Shown: positions 33,085 through 44,050, numbered from the stretch's first letter. The stretch is DNA of 64,000 nt from Asparagopsis taxiformis (GCA_030407315.1 JALQPE010002934.1:19208-83207), one strand, 5' to 3'. Notes: generated by a model not told the origin, from the letters alone. Numbers and translations: made by a program.

Positions 33085-36000
33085 ATGGAAGGAACGTTCC
33101 ACAATCACGGTGAAAAGCACGACGGATGGGTGTTCATCGACCCCAATCAAGTCAGCAAATTCGTATCGATTCGCGATGTTGATGGAAGTCATGTGGAAGC
33201 GCTTATGGAGAGCATTCGCAACAGCGGTTATGACACAGCTCATCCCGTGACTGGCAGGTTTCGAGAAGGCGTTCTGGAGATATTGGATGGAGCGCACCGC
33301 TGCATGGCAATTGTAGGTGGAATGGAGAAGGGCGTCTTTCCTCCTGGGGTTACGATTCCTATGCGAGAAGAGTCTATCGTGGCGGACACCAACAGCAGTA
33401 CTGCTGTTGTGCTGGACCATGTGAGAGCAACGACATCCAACGACATTGCAGGCCTGCAAAGGCGCATGATGTTTGTTGAGTATCTGATGATCGCCGTTGA
33501 TCTCAGAGACGAGTACTGGGTCCAAAACGGAAAGGACAAGTACGCTCATATTTCGTCTGTGAGGATGGCTGATGTGTTGGGCTGGATCAAATCCTGCGAT
33601 CCAAGCGGCCAAATTGCTTCAAGCCTGAGTGGTAAACCGCAGTACAGCTCATGCATGTCTATCCTGGCTGTGCTTCGGCCGTATCACCGAACAGAAGATT
33701 CGAGTTCGATTGATTTGCGTCTGTGGCAAATGTTTTGTCATGCATGGGGACTCAATGCAGAGATGGGTGATTCTCCGAGGATGGTTGAGTTTCCGAAACA
33801 GGTGGGGGTGACTAGTTCTCGTGCCGTCGAAATGTTTGGCAAGACACCCCGCGGAGAATTGTCCTCTCCACTGAACCGCGAACTTCTTTCGAGCAGGTAC
33901 TTTCTGGACGGCGCTACATCCGACATGCAAGATTCTTTGCAGGCTAGCCAGAAGCGGTTCAGGAGGCTGATGGTTATGATGTGCCAGTGTATCTTGGCTA
34001 TTCGCAGTAAGGAGATGGGCAGTGTGCCATCTAGGCGGGCCAGAGCCACATTCGGGGCCATTGGTGGTGGTGGAATGGTTGGAATTGCAACATCCAGTGC
34101 GCAAGCCAACCAGCTTGGATTTGTTGTCGACCGTACGGTCGACAACAAATCCAAGCTGGTTGGCTTGCACACACGTGTGTTAGCTGCGTGGGATACCGGG
34201 GCAAGAGTGTTGGGGTATGAGGATGTTGAATCGATGTGCTGGCCGTTCATGGTATTCGATCCCGCGAGCCTTTGCTTCAGGTCACTCCCGAATCGGTCTG
34301 ATGGCTGTGCGGTCGAGGAGCATTGGAAAAACCTGACCATTGTCCCGAAAACTGTAGACAGTGAAAACGGGTTCTGTGCCGACCTTCCAGTGGCTGTGGA
34401 TGCAAGGCTGCGATCATTGACAAGCGCCTTCCTGCTGTTGATACGCCAATGTGTCACTGAGGTGAATGTGTTCGCCGAGCGTGGTCAGCTGATGCAGAGA
34501 CTTCGAGCCTTGCTTTTCGACACTCCTGACAAGTTCGGATTGAACTCGTTCATGCGAGCCAAGTTGAACAAGTCTCATGCCCTGGATGGTCAGAGGAGGC
34601 TGAAGGCTTGGTTATTGCGAACCCGAGAGCAACGAAAGCTTCCTCTGACCATGGATGAGTGGCACAGTCTTGAGGATACGCCCGAGCCTGGCATCCTTGA
34701 AGGTGCACCTGCGCAGATGGAAATATCCGCAGCAGTGCCAAACAATGGCAGCGAGGATGTAGAAGAGGATAGTCTGGAGCCACAGAGAAAGAAGGCTAGG
34801 CTGGAGCGCGGTGGTGGAGAGGACGATAATGCGGCGGTTGCTAGCGAAACAGCAACAAGATAAGGTGCGGCCGAGGATGACGCTATGGAGGTTGACACTG
34901 TATCGCCTACAGAAGCACCGCTCGTTGACGTCGGAAAGGAAACCAAGCCAGAATATGTCACCAAGCTGGAAGCTGTGATGGGGCGTTACATTCACACTGT
35001 GAATTGTGACGCCACTGATGTAGCCAAAGAGGTGGAGGACAAAATTAGTTTCCTGGAAGATGGCGTGTTGGAGGACAGTGTTTAGCTTGTGCTCACTGAT
35101 CCTCCATTCAACACGAGGCGGGAAGGCGGCAGAGAAAACTCAGAGTACGATATTCTGGAGCCGGAAGAGTTGGCGAGTGTTGCGTGTGAAATAGTTCGAG
35201 TTCTTCGGCCTGGCGGTCATGCTCTAATCTATTCCAGCGTGCGCCAACTTGCCAAGCCACAGTGTGGCATGGATGGATGCAATCAGAAATGCCGAGCTTG
35301 GCAAGATGATTGTGGACAGTGTTCCAGTCGTGCTATCTCGCCGACCACACAGCTTTACGTCCAATCCATCGACGAAAACGTGCACACTGCATAATATGCA
35401 CGATTTCGTTATCCATGCGTATAAGCGGGGGAAGGGTATGGCTGCATACGATATGGTGGATTACAGGTTGCACAATCCGGACATATCGAGGCACCCTGGG
35501 TTCACCAACGCGATTGACAACGTTCCGAGGTTGTCGGCTGGTGAAGCTTAATACGATGGGCAGAACAACCGACTGCGCCATGAGCAGAAGGCGTTGACCT
35601 CTCTTCGTGAGCTTCTGGAACGATTTTCGAAGCAGAACGATATCGTGATGGATTTCTTCTCGGGAACGTACAGCACAGCCATAGCGTGTATGACGTTGAG
35701 GGATGGTACGTACCGTCGGTTCATTGGGTGTGAGAAGGAAAAAGGTGCCACGATGCATCGCAGGAGTGGATACTGCATGCTTTCGTCAGTGAGGTGAAAG
35801 CCGGGCGATATGGGGGGATCTTGCAGCCTGAGGTGGAGAGTATTCTTGGGGACGAGTCGGTACCGGTCACAGGAAAAGCTCCAAGGCTTCGTCAGAAGCA
35901 CATCTCAGATGCACCAGAAGGTTTACCTGCTGTGACAGCATTGCCGAACCATCTGCTTGTGTTCGTTGCGTCAATGAAGAAGGACGGGTCTATGCTTCAC

Positions 36001-36606
36001 AGATTGAGCGGGGTGCCTATGGACCAGTGGCCTGCCGAGGACATGCACTCGTTCTGGAGCATAGACCCGGACGCGATTCTGGCTGCCGATGCCGCATTCT
36101 ACGGTGTCTATGTTTCGCAATCGGAGGTAAGAGGTGGTGGGTTTGGCGTATTCGCGGCGAAGAAACTGAAGAAGGGGACGGTCATTGGCTGGTACAACGG
36201 GACGATTTTCTATGCGAAGATTCGAGACTCGGAACCGCAGAGATCAGTGATGTACGGCCCGGAAGGATTTGGGTGCACAGGAGAGAGGTTCCAGGACTAC
36301 AACATGGAATTGGAAACCACGTACATAGGGAGGGGTGCACCTGTTCGGAAGGTTTGGCTCGTTCCAGCGGTCTATAATTGTACCAGTTACCTCAATGATT
36401 GTCGGGTCATTGACGGAACGGAGAAAGCGACCGAGGTGAGTCGAACACAGTCAGCCGAGTTTCGACAAGGCGATGCCATAGACAAACCGGACTTTGCTTC
36501 AAATATCAAGAATCCCCATGCTGTCAAGGTCGTTCTGACCAGAGACGTTGAAGCTGATGAGGAGATATTTGCCGACTATGGTAGAAAATATTGGCCAGCT
36601 AACTGA
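33085..36606 (+). pseudogene. ParB / DNA methyltransferase / SET fusion, copy 2 (inactivated)
   Basis: It starts at ATG 33085 and is closely similar to the intact gene at 5220-8687. Defects seen by comparison: a 42-bp in-frame inverted duplication at 34135-34176, GAA to TAA at 34861, CAG to TAG at 35083, a 13-bp insertion near 35250, CAA to TAA at 35549, and loss of one A from an A-run near 35743. The ParB part (DGAHR) is intact. The methyltransferase motifs DPPF and FFSGT are still readable, and the SET part (35794-36606) is an intact frame ending FADYGRKYW. It cannot yield the full fusion, but separate ParB and SET fragments could still be made. Confidence 0.88.
34101..34168. repeat. 68-bp perfect palindrome inside the methyltransferase-SET pseudogene
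   Basis: Arms 34101-34134 and 34135-34168 are exact reverse complements with no spacer. Copy 1 has only the left arm here (about 7635-7669 on the minus strand). The right arm is thus a new 42-bp inverted duplication adding 14 codons in frame. Template switching during replication is the likely cause. Confidence 0.92.
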
Positions 36607-36880
36607 GCTACTTTGATAGATTTGAGTAAACACGCATTGGCAGAGACAATAGACTGTGCATCATCTTGCAAGAGCGCTAGATATTATAGACTAGACTACA
36701 AAAATCGTGACATGACTGCAGGAAGGCATCTGCGCCCTGGAGTGCAAACTATCCACTTTTCTACTGCTATACCTATGGATACGAAAAGAAGAGAAACTAC
36801 AAAGATGTGAGCGAGAAATTGCGTAGCAACGCAGCATGTAGAACACCAGTAAGAGAGCGATGTAGGAGAAGCAATCACCC

Positions 36881-37229
36881 CATTACAGTGCGGGCCGTTT
36901 ACCGGGGATGCTGACAGCAAAGTCATCGTTACGATGAGTTTGCTGTAAGAAAAGAAATCATTACAGCAGCCACGATTTCTTTACCGGGTAAAAAATTGTG
37001 GCCGCTGTAATGAAACGTTTTTCTACAGCAAAATCATCGTAACGATGACTTTGCTGTAAGAAAGCAAATCATTACAGCGGCCACAATTTTTTTACCCGGT
37101 AAAAATTCTTGCTGATTTTTTACCCGGTAAAAAATTCTTCGGCCACTGCAAGGAAACGGTTCCTTACAGCAAAGTCATCGTTACGATGACTTTGCTGTAA
37201 GGAACCCTGGTAAACGGCTTCGGCTATGA
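36881..37229. repeat. Palindrome cluster B, copy 2
   Basis: Three 37-bp palindromes start at 36912, 37023 and 37164 (spacing 111 and 141 bp), against four in copy 1. One palindrome plus spacer has been lost or gained. GGCCA/TTTACCSGGTAAA palindromes alternate with them, and the edges carry CATTACAG...CCGTTTACC and GGTAAACGG...CTATGAG. Confidence 0.88.
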
Positions 37230-37625
37230 GCAGCAGGGAATTTCGTCCTTCTCCCATCTTGGTAAAGGTGAGAAGCGAAGTGTGAAGTCGGGAAAATTGC
37301 TCAGCAAAGGTCTGTACGGCTGTGAGCAGCTCTCAGGAGTATTTTACCTCACGTGGTCTCTGTTCAGGGTATACCCTGTATATATATATAGGTAGCCTAG
37401 TGTAGGTGGGAAGATAGACGAAAATTCTACCAAGAATTTATCACAGTGACGGCTCTCGTAGTCGAAATCTGCGCGTTGTCAAGGGTTGAAACTAGTCTCC
37501 CCCTACGGCCTAGCTAGTAAAATCATACAACGTTGTAGACTAATATTAAAAAGTAGCAAGCAATCTGCTGAGTAGCACTAAACTATGAGATGAAGGACAG
37601 ATGTATAGATAAAAATTGAAAAGTG

Positions 37626-38113
37626 TGTTGACTCACTGAGAATGGGCCTGGTAGGCCTAATTCCGTGAGAAAACTTTGACCCTCGTTTTCTCCTAGAAGG
37701 AGTGGTCTGAGCGCTCTGACACCTATCTCATCGTATTCAGCGTGCCCGAATTAGTCGGGTAGCAACTTCTCCGGGGCTCCTACGACACTCCATTACGGAG
37801 TAACTGGCCTCTGAAGTTTCAATTTGTTTGTCATAGTTTCAATTAGTAATTAGAAATGCCAAGATGGGTTGCCATCATGGCAGAGGGAAAATGTTATGAT
37901 AAGTGTACACGTGCGGATGATATGATAGAGAAACCCACGTGTACCAGATTGGCAGCGGGTGCTTGCTAGGACAGACTGTCAGTGACAGTCTGTCTGGAGC
38001 AGCCTTGAACAGGCTGTCCTTAGCACCGCCGGCGCACCTCGGCGAGAATACAAATTATGTAGTGAGCTCGCAGATTCAGTAAACGCTCGGTAAGCGACCA
38101 AACTTTATCAACA
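37626..38113 (+). repeat. Copia 5' LTR
   Basis: This 488-bp LTR begins TGTTGACTCACTGAG and ends TTTATCAACA. It contains the inverted repeat ACAGACTGTC/GACAGTCTGT near 37971 and ACGTG-type inverted motifs near 37905-37940. Compared with the 3' LTR I see about five substitutions. Confidence 0.97.
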
Positions 38114-38133
38114 GGTTATGGGCCCAGTGCGCT
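38114..38133 (+). promoter_or_regulatory. Copia primer-binding site (initiator-tRNA-Met anticodon half)
   Basis: Immediately after the LTR, GGTTATGGGCCCAG is complementary to the anticodon stem-loop of eukaryotic initiator tRNA-Met (CTGGGCCCATAACC). Priming from an internally cleaved half tRNA is known for Drosophila copia and Ty5, in contrast to 3'-end priming in most elements. The assignment rests on matching the conserved tRNA sequence from general knowledge. Confidence 0.75.
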
Positions 38134-38520
38134 CGCTCGGGTCGTTTCTTATTCTCTAGCGCTGCGGTGAGTGTCTCTTTCGCGTCGGCGTGTGTCTTAC
38201 CTTTCTCGCCTTGTTTCTTCTCGTTTTGTCTTCTTCCCTGTGCGTCCTCCTGCTCCCGTTCTGCGCCTCCGTGCGCTTTCGCTCGCCTGCGCGTCGCGTT
38301 CGTCGCGCTCGCTCCTGCGGCGCCGCGGCCTCGCCTCGCCACCCGGCGTCCGTCTCGCCCCCCTCGGCTACGCCTCGCTGACGCTCGGCGTACCATCGTG
38401 TCATCTGACTGTCACAGTGACAACATCTACTGCCATCGTGACACAAAAATTCTGTCATCAAGTGACATCTCTTGGAACACATCGGATCTCTCGCTGGAGC
38501 TATCTCGCGCCAAATAAAAA

Positions 38521-38612
38521 AAATTTCTTCCCGCTCTCGCTGGGACTCGAACGCACGACCGCGAGATTCCGCGCTGCATAGCACGGCTTAACCGCTGAGC
38601 TAGTGGCCCACT
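38521..38612 (-). other. tRNA-like sequence with A and B boxes and T-run terminator
   Basis: On the minus strand, TAGCTCAGCGGTTA (A-box/D-arm-like) is followed by a short stem-loop around TATGCA, then GTTCGAGTCCC (B-box/T-loop-like). About 20 bp later a run of eight T could end RNA polymerase III transcripts. The acceptor and T stems do not pair properly, so this is not a convincing functional tRNA. A tRNA-derived or SINE-like remnant in the Copia leader is more likely. Confidence 0.35.
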
Positions 38613-38877
38613 TAAGGCCAACGTACTGGAATCGACTGCTCCTAATAAAAGACTTGTCTATACCTTTCTCAACTCGGTTCTGCTCTTGTAAGTCAGCAAC
38701 CTTGTCCTGATCGGTATAGCATTAATAAGTCACACAACAATAAACTTCTGCTTTGGTTAACCTACTCATTCATCTTCAAAAGTAAGTTATACCTTTCATC
38801 TTTCGGTCAATTTCAAGGTTTAGACCTTAGTCCTGATCGGTATAACTGCTAACCTCTTCTCTCTCTCTATCTCCATA

Positions 38878-39297
38878 GTGTCTAGTAGTGACGAGGATCG
38901 CATCGAGCCGAATAACGAGCAGCCAGCTACGAGGCTTCGACGCGACGGTGAGTCTCTTCGCGACCGTGTTTTCCGAAAGGCGTATAGCATCGCCGAAAGA
39001 AGGGACAATAAGAAGAAATACGCCGCTCACAAGGCTGCAAACCGTTCCAGGTGCTCTCACTGCAACGTATATCTCAATTCCGCTGAGTCCAGAGCTGCTC
39101 ATCTCAACGGATCCAGACACAAGAAAACCATCGAGCGCCTCAAGGAGGGTCCTCTAAAAGTTTGCAGGCCCTGTGGTGTCATCGTCCGGACTCAGAGTGA
39201 GTTCGACAACCATCTTCGCGGCAACCGCCATCGCAGTATTGCGAAGGCCCTGGAAATCACCAAAGCTTCCAAAGCTTCTTCTTCCTCCGATAAGTAG
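38878..39297 (+). CDS. Accessory ORF in Copia leader: two U1-type C2H2 zinc fingers
   Basis: The frame runs from 38878 to the TAG at 39297 (139 codons) and lacks an ATG at its 5' end. It begins right at a strong splice-acceptor-like sequence (a pyrimidine tract then CCATAG), and GTAAGT donors lie upstream near 38669 and 38781, so a spliced first exon is possible. Two fingers of the U1/matrin kind are clear: CSHC...HLNGSRH and CRPC...HLRGNRH. The N-terminus is acidic then Arg-rich. Such fingers bind RNA or double-stranded nucleic acid. Copia elements normally have no extra gene before gag. It may help packaging or nuclear entry; that is inference. Confidence 0.6.
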   Translation: MSSSDEDRIEPNNEQPATRLRRDGESLRDRVFRKAYSIAERRDNKKKYAAHKAANRSRCSHCNVYLNSAESRAAHLNGSRHKKTIERLKEGPLKVCRPCGVIVRTQSEFDNHLRGNRHRSIAKALEITKASKASSSSDK

Positions 39298-39482
39298 TTT
39301 CTCTCTCTCCTCTAGACACTAGAAATCTAGCTGATTTCGTATCGTTAAACCTTGCTTTCTTGTTCTCCATCCACTTCGCTCTTAGCTAGACAGTCTCTAT
39401 CCTATAGATCCCAGCTTGGTCCTCGACGACTATCGGTTGTCCACTTGGGAAGGGTCGAACAGATAAGACTTACTGCAGAGCC

Positions 39483-42400
39483 ATGGAGAGTAATACTTCC
39501 GGCATCCGCATCGAGAAGCTGGATTATTCAAACTTCCACTCATGGAAGCAGAAGATGGAACTCATCCTTGGCCACCGCGAGGTGGACGACATGATTGATC
39601 CTAATCTTCGCCCTAGACGTCCGACAGACCAAGAAGAGCTCTTAAAATGGCTCCGCAAAGACAAGTCAGCTCGAATGGCCATCGGAATTACCTTGTCGGA
39701 TGAAATGCTCAAAAACGTTGCACACACCACGACTGCCTTAGAAATGTGGCAAGAGATCTGCAACGTGCATCAAAGGCACACTCTCCTAAACAAACTCGCT
39801 GCAAGGCGCGACTTTTACACAGCGACTATGAAGCCAGGTGAACAGATGCTCGTATACATCAACCGTGTTCGACAAATGGCAACGGTACTATCAGCAATGG
39901 GCGTCGACATTGATGATAAAGAAATGGCTATGGCTGTTCTCAATGGCCTCCCATCTTCCTTCCAGACGCTGATAACCGCTCTTGATGCAATTGGAGATGA
40001 AGATCCTACCTTCACATTCGACAAAGTTCGCAGTCTCCTCCTTCAGGAAGAACGCAGGGCAGCTATTTTAAAACCGGGAAGTTCCTCAACAGACACAGCC
40101 GCTCTACTTTCCAAGTCTGGAAAACAGTTTGGGAACAACCGGAAGAAGTGTACCCATTGCGGTCGAACAAATCACACCGAGCCATATTGCTGGCAGAAGT
40201 ATGGAAGACCATCTCGCTCCCGCTCGAATAATAAAACACGCAGTTCTCCGAACTTGTCTCTGGCGCAGGGGAATATTGGCTCTATGGCAGCCGTAGCCAC
40301 CGAGACTGAACCGAGCAATGATGAAGAAAAGGAGTACGTCTGCCTTTTGTCAGCCTGTTCGGATTCAGCTAAGTCGGTACAAATCACATCTACATGGTAC
40401 ATCGACTCCGCTGCTACCTCACACATGACCTTCGATCGCTCAATGTTTGTCTCGTACCGTTCCGTGACTCCGTTCCAAGTGATTCTCGGAGACAAATCCA
40501 CTTCTGTAGCAGTAGGATGTGGCGATGTCAAACTGTCACTCCTTGTCAATGGGAAGGCAAGAATCTGCATACTCCAGGACGTTCTCCACGTCCCCTCCTT
40601 CGTATTCTCACTCATATCCGTTAGTACTCTCACGGCTCGAGGAATTGGAGTTCAGTTCACGAACAATGCAGTCCTCTTAACCCAAAACGGGGAATCAATA
40701 GCTACTGGCCATAGACGCCACGGGCTCTATGCAATTGACCTCTACATGCCCTCCAGAAATAAACAACAGCACTTTGAGTTAGCTTGCATCGCGTCACTGC
40801 AGCTGTGGCATGAGCGACTTGGGCATGTTCACAAAAACGGAATCTCTCGTATGGCAAAGACATCAGCGGTCAAAGGACTCCGAATCAAACCTGAGCAGTC
40901 CCCACCTGAAAATCTATGTGAAGGGTGTGTTACTGGTAAAATGCCTCGTGCTGCTATCCCAAAATTCTCCGAGACAAGAGCCTCCGAGCTTCTCCAACTG
41001 ATCCACACAGATCTGGCAGGGCCAATGGAAATACGTTCGAAAGGGGGAGCTCGATACTTCGTGACCTTCATCGATGATAAGTCTCGCTACCCATCTGTGT
41101 ATCCGCTCCACCGTAAGTCGGATTGTTTCGATGCATTCCAACGATTTCTGCGCCTCACTGAAACTCAAACAGGATGCAAACTTCGTCAACTACGCTCAGA
41201 CGGAGGGGGAGAGTACTTCTCAAACGAATTCAGCTCTTTCCTTGAAGACAGGGGTATCCAACGTCAAACTACCTGTGCCTACACTCCCCAACAAAACGGA
41301 GTTGCGGAACGCATGAATCGCACCCTTAAGGAACATATGCGGGCCATGCTTCTCCACAATTCCACTCCATTGGAGTTCTGGGCGGAAGCACTTTCTTGTG
41401 CTGCCTACATTCGAAATCGTCTCACCAGCCGTGCTCTCCCCGCTGGAACCACTCCATATGAGCTATGGTATGGGCGGAAGCCAAACATTGCACACCTGCG
41501 AACATTTGGAAGCATTTGTTGGTACAAACTGCCGAACACACATCTCCAAGCGCTCGATTCTCGTGCTGTTCAGGCTATCATGCTAGGGTATGCAACATCA
41601 CAGAAGGCATATAAACTGTGGGATCTAACGAATGAGAAAATAGTTGTCTCTCGCGATGTCGTTTTCGAGGAGACGAGGTCGAGGAAACTACCGTCACATC
41701 TAGACATTACTGGAGCTGATGTCAGTCTAGAAGGTACCTCACAAGACCCAATGAGGGAAAAACCTTATGGAGGAACTCCCAGAAATGAATCCTCTTCCTC
41801 CCATTCAGGTTCAGATTCGGACCATATTTCACCTCAATCACCTCCGCCAACGCCATCCTACAATCAATATGCCTCGTTACTCAATGCTCCCCGTAAATCG
41901 TCTCGCACCCGCAAACCTCCGAGTGAGTGGTGGAAAACCACTGCACTCGTCACTACCGCGTCCGATCCTACTCCAGAACACCTCCTCACCTTCACTGAGG
42001 TGACCAAGGGGGAGGAGAAAGACCTTTGGATCGGTGCCATTCAGTCTGAAATGAATTCCCTTTATACAAACCGCACCTGGATTTTGGTCCCTCGCAGTGA
42101 AGCTGTCAACCTACTTTCATCCAAATGGGTGTTCAAACGCAAAGATGTTGTCAGTGAAACTGGTGAGCACTCGGTCAAACATAAAGCTCGCCTGGTAACT
42201 CGGGGATTCCAGCAGAAGTACGGTGTTGACTATGCTGAAACATATGCACCGGTTGTCAAGTTCTGCACTATTCGCATGTTCTTCGCTCTCACTGTCCATC
42301 ACGACCTCCATTGCGATCAAATGGACGTCAAGACAGCTTTCCTCTACGGAGACCTCGAACAAGACATATACATGGAACAACCGGAGGGCTTTGTCGACCC

Positions 42401-43568
42401 GAAGTATCCTAATCATGTTTGCAAACTGCAGAAAGCTTTGTATGGACTAAAACAGGCTCCGAGGCAATGGCACGCAAAGATCGACGAGTTTCTCATTTCA
42501 GAACTAGAATTCCAGAGTTCTCCGTACGACCCATGTTTCTATGTGAGGTACCGTAAAGATTCGATGATAGTCATTGCCCTCTACGTTGATGACCTCCTTA
42601 TCGCTTCAAGCAGCAGAGACATGTTGAACGAGCTGAAGGCTGAGTTCAGTAGACGCTTCGAAATGAAAGATTGTGGGAAAGCTAGAGTGTGCCTCGGGCT
42701 GGAAATCGTAAGGGACTCACCTAGAGGACTACTTCATTTGAATCAAACTCGGTACGCTGAAAAGGTATTGGAACGATTCGGCATGGAGAACTCAAGCCCT
42801 GCTGCAACCCCTATGCAGGCTCAGATTTCCATCAGTGATACTGAAACAGAGGCCATCGACTCTACATTATACCGCAAAGCCATTGGAAGCTTGATGTATC
42901 TCGCAGTGGGAACTCGCCCCGACATCGCATTTGCTGTTGGAAGACTTGCCCAATTCGTGGAGACTCCAACCAAATCTCTCTGGGTTGCTGTCAAGCGTGT
43001 TCTAAGATACATTTCTGGTACTCGAAGCCTTGGTGTGCTGTACAGGGCATCGAAGCCTCTGTCACCTGTCGGATATAGTGACTCAGATTGGGGTGGTTGT
43101 ACGATCAATCGGAAATCCACCAGCGGATACGTGTTCATGATGGCTGGAGCAGCGGTGAGCTGGAAATCTCACAAACAGAGTTGTGTAGCGCAATCCTCCT
43201 CCGAAGCTGAATATATGGCTCTCAGCGCTGCGGTGAAGGAAGCTATTTGGTTGAGTAATATTGTTGGGTTTGGCTGTGGAAGCAGCTCGGCGGATCCGAT
43301 CCTAATCAATGTCGACAACCAAGGTTCCATCAAGATGGCTAGGAACGATGCCTCAGGAACTCGTACCAAACACATCGACATTCGGTATCACTTCGTCCGA
43401 GACAGCTTACTCAAGACGTTGTTCGGCATTGACTACTGTCCCACATCAGATATGGCGGCAGATCTGTTAACCAAGCCTCTGCAACGAGTTCAATTTATCA
43501 AGCTCCGGGAAATGATCGGCGTGTCAGATATTTCATCCCTCGAGCAGGTCAAAGAGGGGGAGTGTTGA
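39483..43568 (+). CDS. Copia Gag-Pol polyprotein (intact, 1361 aa)
   Basis: One frame from ATG 39483 (MESNTSGIRIEKLD). Domains in order: Gag of the UBN2 type (residues about 1-200); CCHC knuckle CTHCGRTNHTEPYC (about 223); aspartic protease DSAAT (D308); integrase with H..H and C..C (about 441-490) and the core HTDLAGP (D510), RSDGGGEY and NGVAERMNR; reverse transcriptase with MDVKTAFLYGDL and YVDDLL (about 1034); and RNase H with DSDWGG and SSEAEYMALS. All key residues are present, so it could be active. There is no stop or shift between Gag and Pol, so the ratio must be set by other means. The stop TGA lies inside the first bases of the 3' LTR. Confidence 0.97.
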   Translation: MESNTSGIRIEKLDYSNFHSWKQKMELILGHREVDDMIDPNLRPRRPTDQEELLKWLRKDKSARMAIGITLSDEMLKNVAHTTTALEMWQEICNVHQRHTLLNKLAARRDFYTATMKPGEQMLVYINRVRQMATVLSAMGVDIDDKEMAMAVLNGLPSSFQTLITALDAIGDEDPTFTFDKVRSLLLQEERRAAILKPGSSSTDTAALLSKSGKQFGNNRKKCTHCGRTNHTEPYCWQKYGRPSRSRSNNKTRSSPNLSLAQGNIGSMAAVATETEPSNDEEKEYVCLLSACSDSAKSVQITSTWYIDSAATSHMTFDRSMFVSYRSVTPFQVILGDKSTSVAVGCGDVKLSLLVNGKARICILQDVLHVPSFVFSLISVSTLTARGIGVQFTNNAVLLTQNGESIATGHRRHGLYAIDLYMPSRNKQQHFELACIASLQLWHERLGHVHKNGISRMAKTSAVKGLRIKPEQSPPENLCEGCVTGKMPRAAIPKFSETRASELLQLIHTDLAGPMEIRSKGGARYFVTFIDDKSRYPSVYPLHRKSDCFDAFQRFLRLTETQTGCKLRQLRSDGGGEYFSNEFSSFLEDRGIQRQTTCAYTPQQNGVAERMNRTLKEHMRAMLLHNSTPLEFWAEALSCAAYIRNRLTSRALPAGTTPYELWYGRKPNIAHLRTFGSICWYKLPNTHLQALDSRAVQAIMLGYATSQKAYKLWDLTNEKIVVSRDVVFEETRSRKLPSHLDITGADVSLEGTSQDPMREKPYGGTPRNESSSSHSGSDSDHISPQSPPPTPSYNQYASLLNAPRKSSRTRKPPSEWWKTTALVTTASDPTPEHLLTFTEVTKGEEKDLWIGAIQSEMNSLYTNRTWILVPRSEAVNLLSSKWVFKRKDVVSETGEHSVKHKARLVTRGFQQKYGVDYAETYAPVVKFCTIRMFFALTVHHDLHCDQMDVKTAFLYGDLEQDIYMEQPEGFVDPKYPNHVCKLQKALYGLKQAPRQWHAKIDEFLISELEFQSSPYDPCFYVRYRKDSMIVIALYVDDLLIASSSRDMLNELKAEFSRRFEMKDCGKARVCLGLEIVRDSPRGLLHLNQTRYAEKVLERFGMENSSPAATPMQAQISISDTETEAIDSTLYRKAIGSLMYLAVGTRPDIAFAVGRLAQFVETPTKSLWVAVKRVLRYISGTRSLGVLYRASKPLSPVGYSDSDWGGCTINRKSTSGYVFMMAGAAVSWKSHKQSCVAQSSSEAEYMALSAAVKEAIWLSNIVGFGCGSSSADPILINVDNQGSIKMARNDASGTRTKHIDIRYHFVRDSLLKTLFGIDYCPTSDMAADLLTKPLQRVQFIKLREMIGVSDISSLEQVKEGEC
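43551..43562 (+). promoter_or_regulatory. Copia polypurine tract
   Basis: AAAGAGGGGGAG directly abuts the 3' LTR and overlaps the last codons of Gag-Pol. Its position and composition fit the plus-strand primer site. Confidence 0.85.
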
Positions 43569-44050
43569 CTCACTGAGAATGGGCCTGGTAGGCCTAATTC
43601 CGTGAGAAAACTTTGACCCTCGATTTCTCCTAGAAGGAGTGGTCTGAGCGCTCTGAAACCTATCTAATCGTATTCAGCGTGCCCGAATTAGTCGGGTAGC
43701 AACTTCTCCGGGGCTCCTACGACACTCCATTACGGAGTAACTGGCCTCTGAAGTTTCAATTTGTTTGTCATAGTTTCAATTAGTAATTAGAAATGCCAAG
43801 ATGGGTTGCCATCATGGCAGAGGGAAAATGTTATGATAAGTGTACACGTGTGGATGATATGATAGAGAAGCCCACGTGTACCAGATTGGCAGCGGGTGCT
43901 TGCTAGGACAGACTGTCAGTGACAGTCTGTCTGGAGCAGCCTTGAACAGGCTGTCCTTAGCACCGCCGGCGCACCTCGGCGAGAATACAAATTATGTAGT
44001 GAGCTCGCAGATTCAGTAAACGCTCGGTAAGCGACCAAACTTTATCAACA
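43563..44050 (+). repeat. Copia 3' LTR
   Basis: This 488-bp LTR is almost identical to the 5' LTR. It begins TGTTGACTCACTGAG and ends TTTATCAACA, and is followed by the AAGTG duplication. Confidence 0.97.

Noticed and set aside
38167..38581. Overlapping plus-strand frames in the GC-rich Copia leader
   Set aside because: Several frames are open at once and translate to low-complexity Ser/Arg/Leu. The openness reflects base composition rather than coding.
38521..38612. Functional tRNA gene
   Set aside because: The acceptor and T stems do not base-pair, so it is reported only as tRNA-like.
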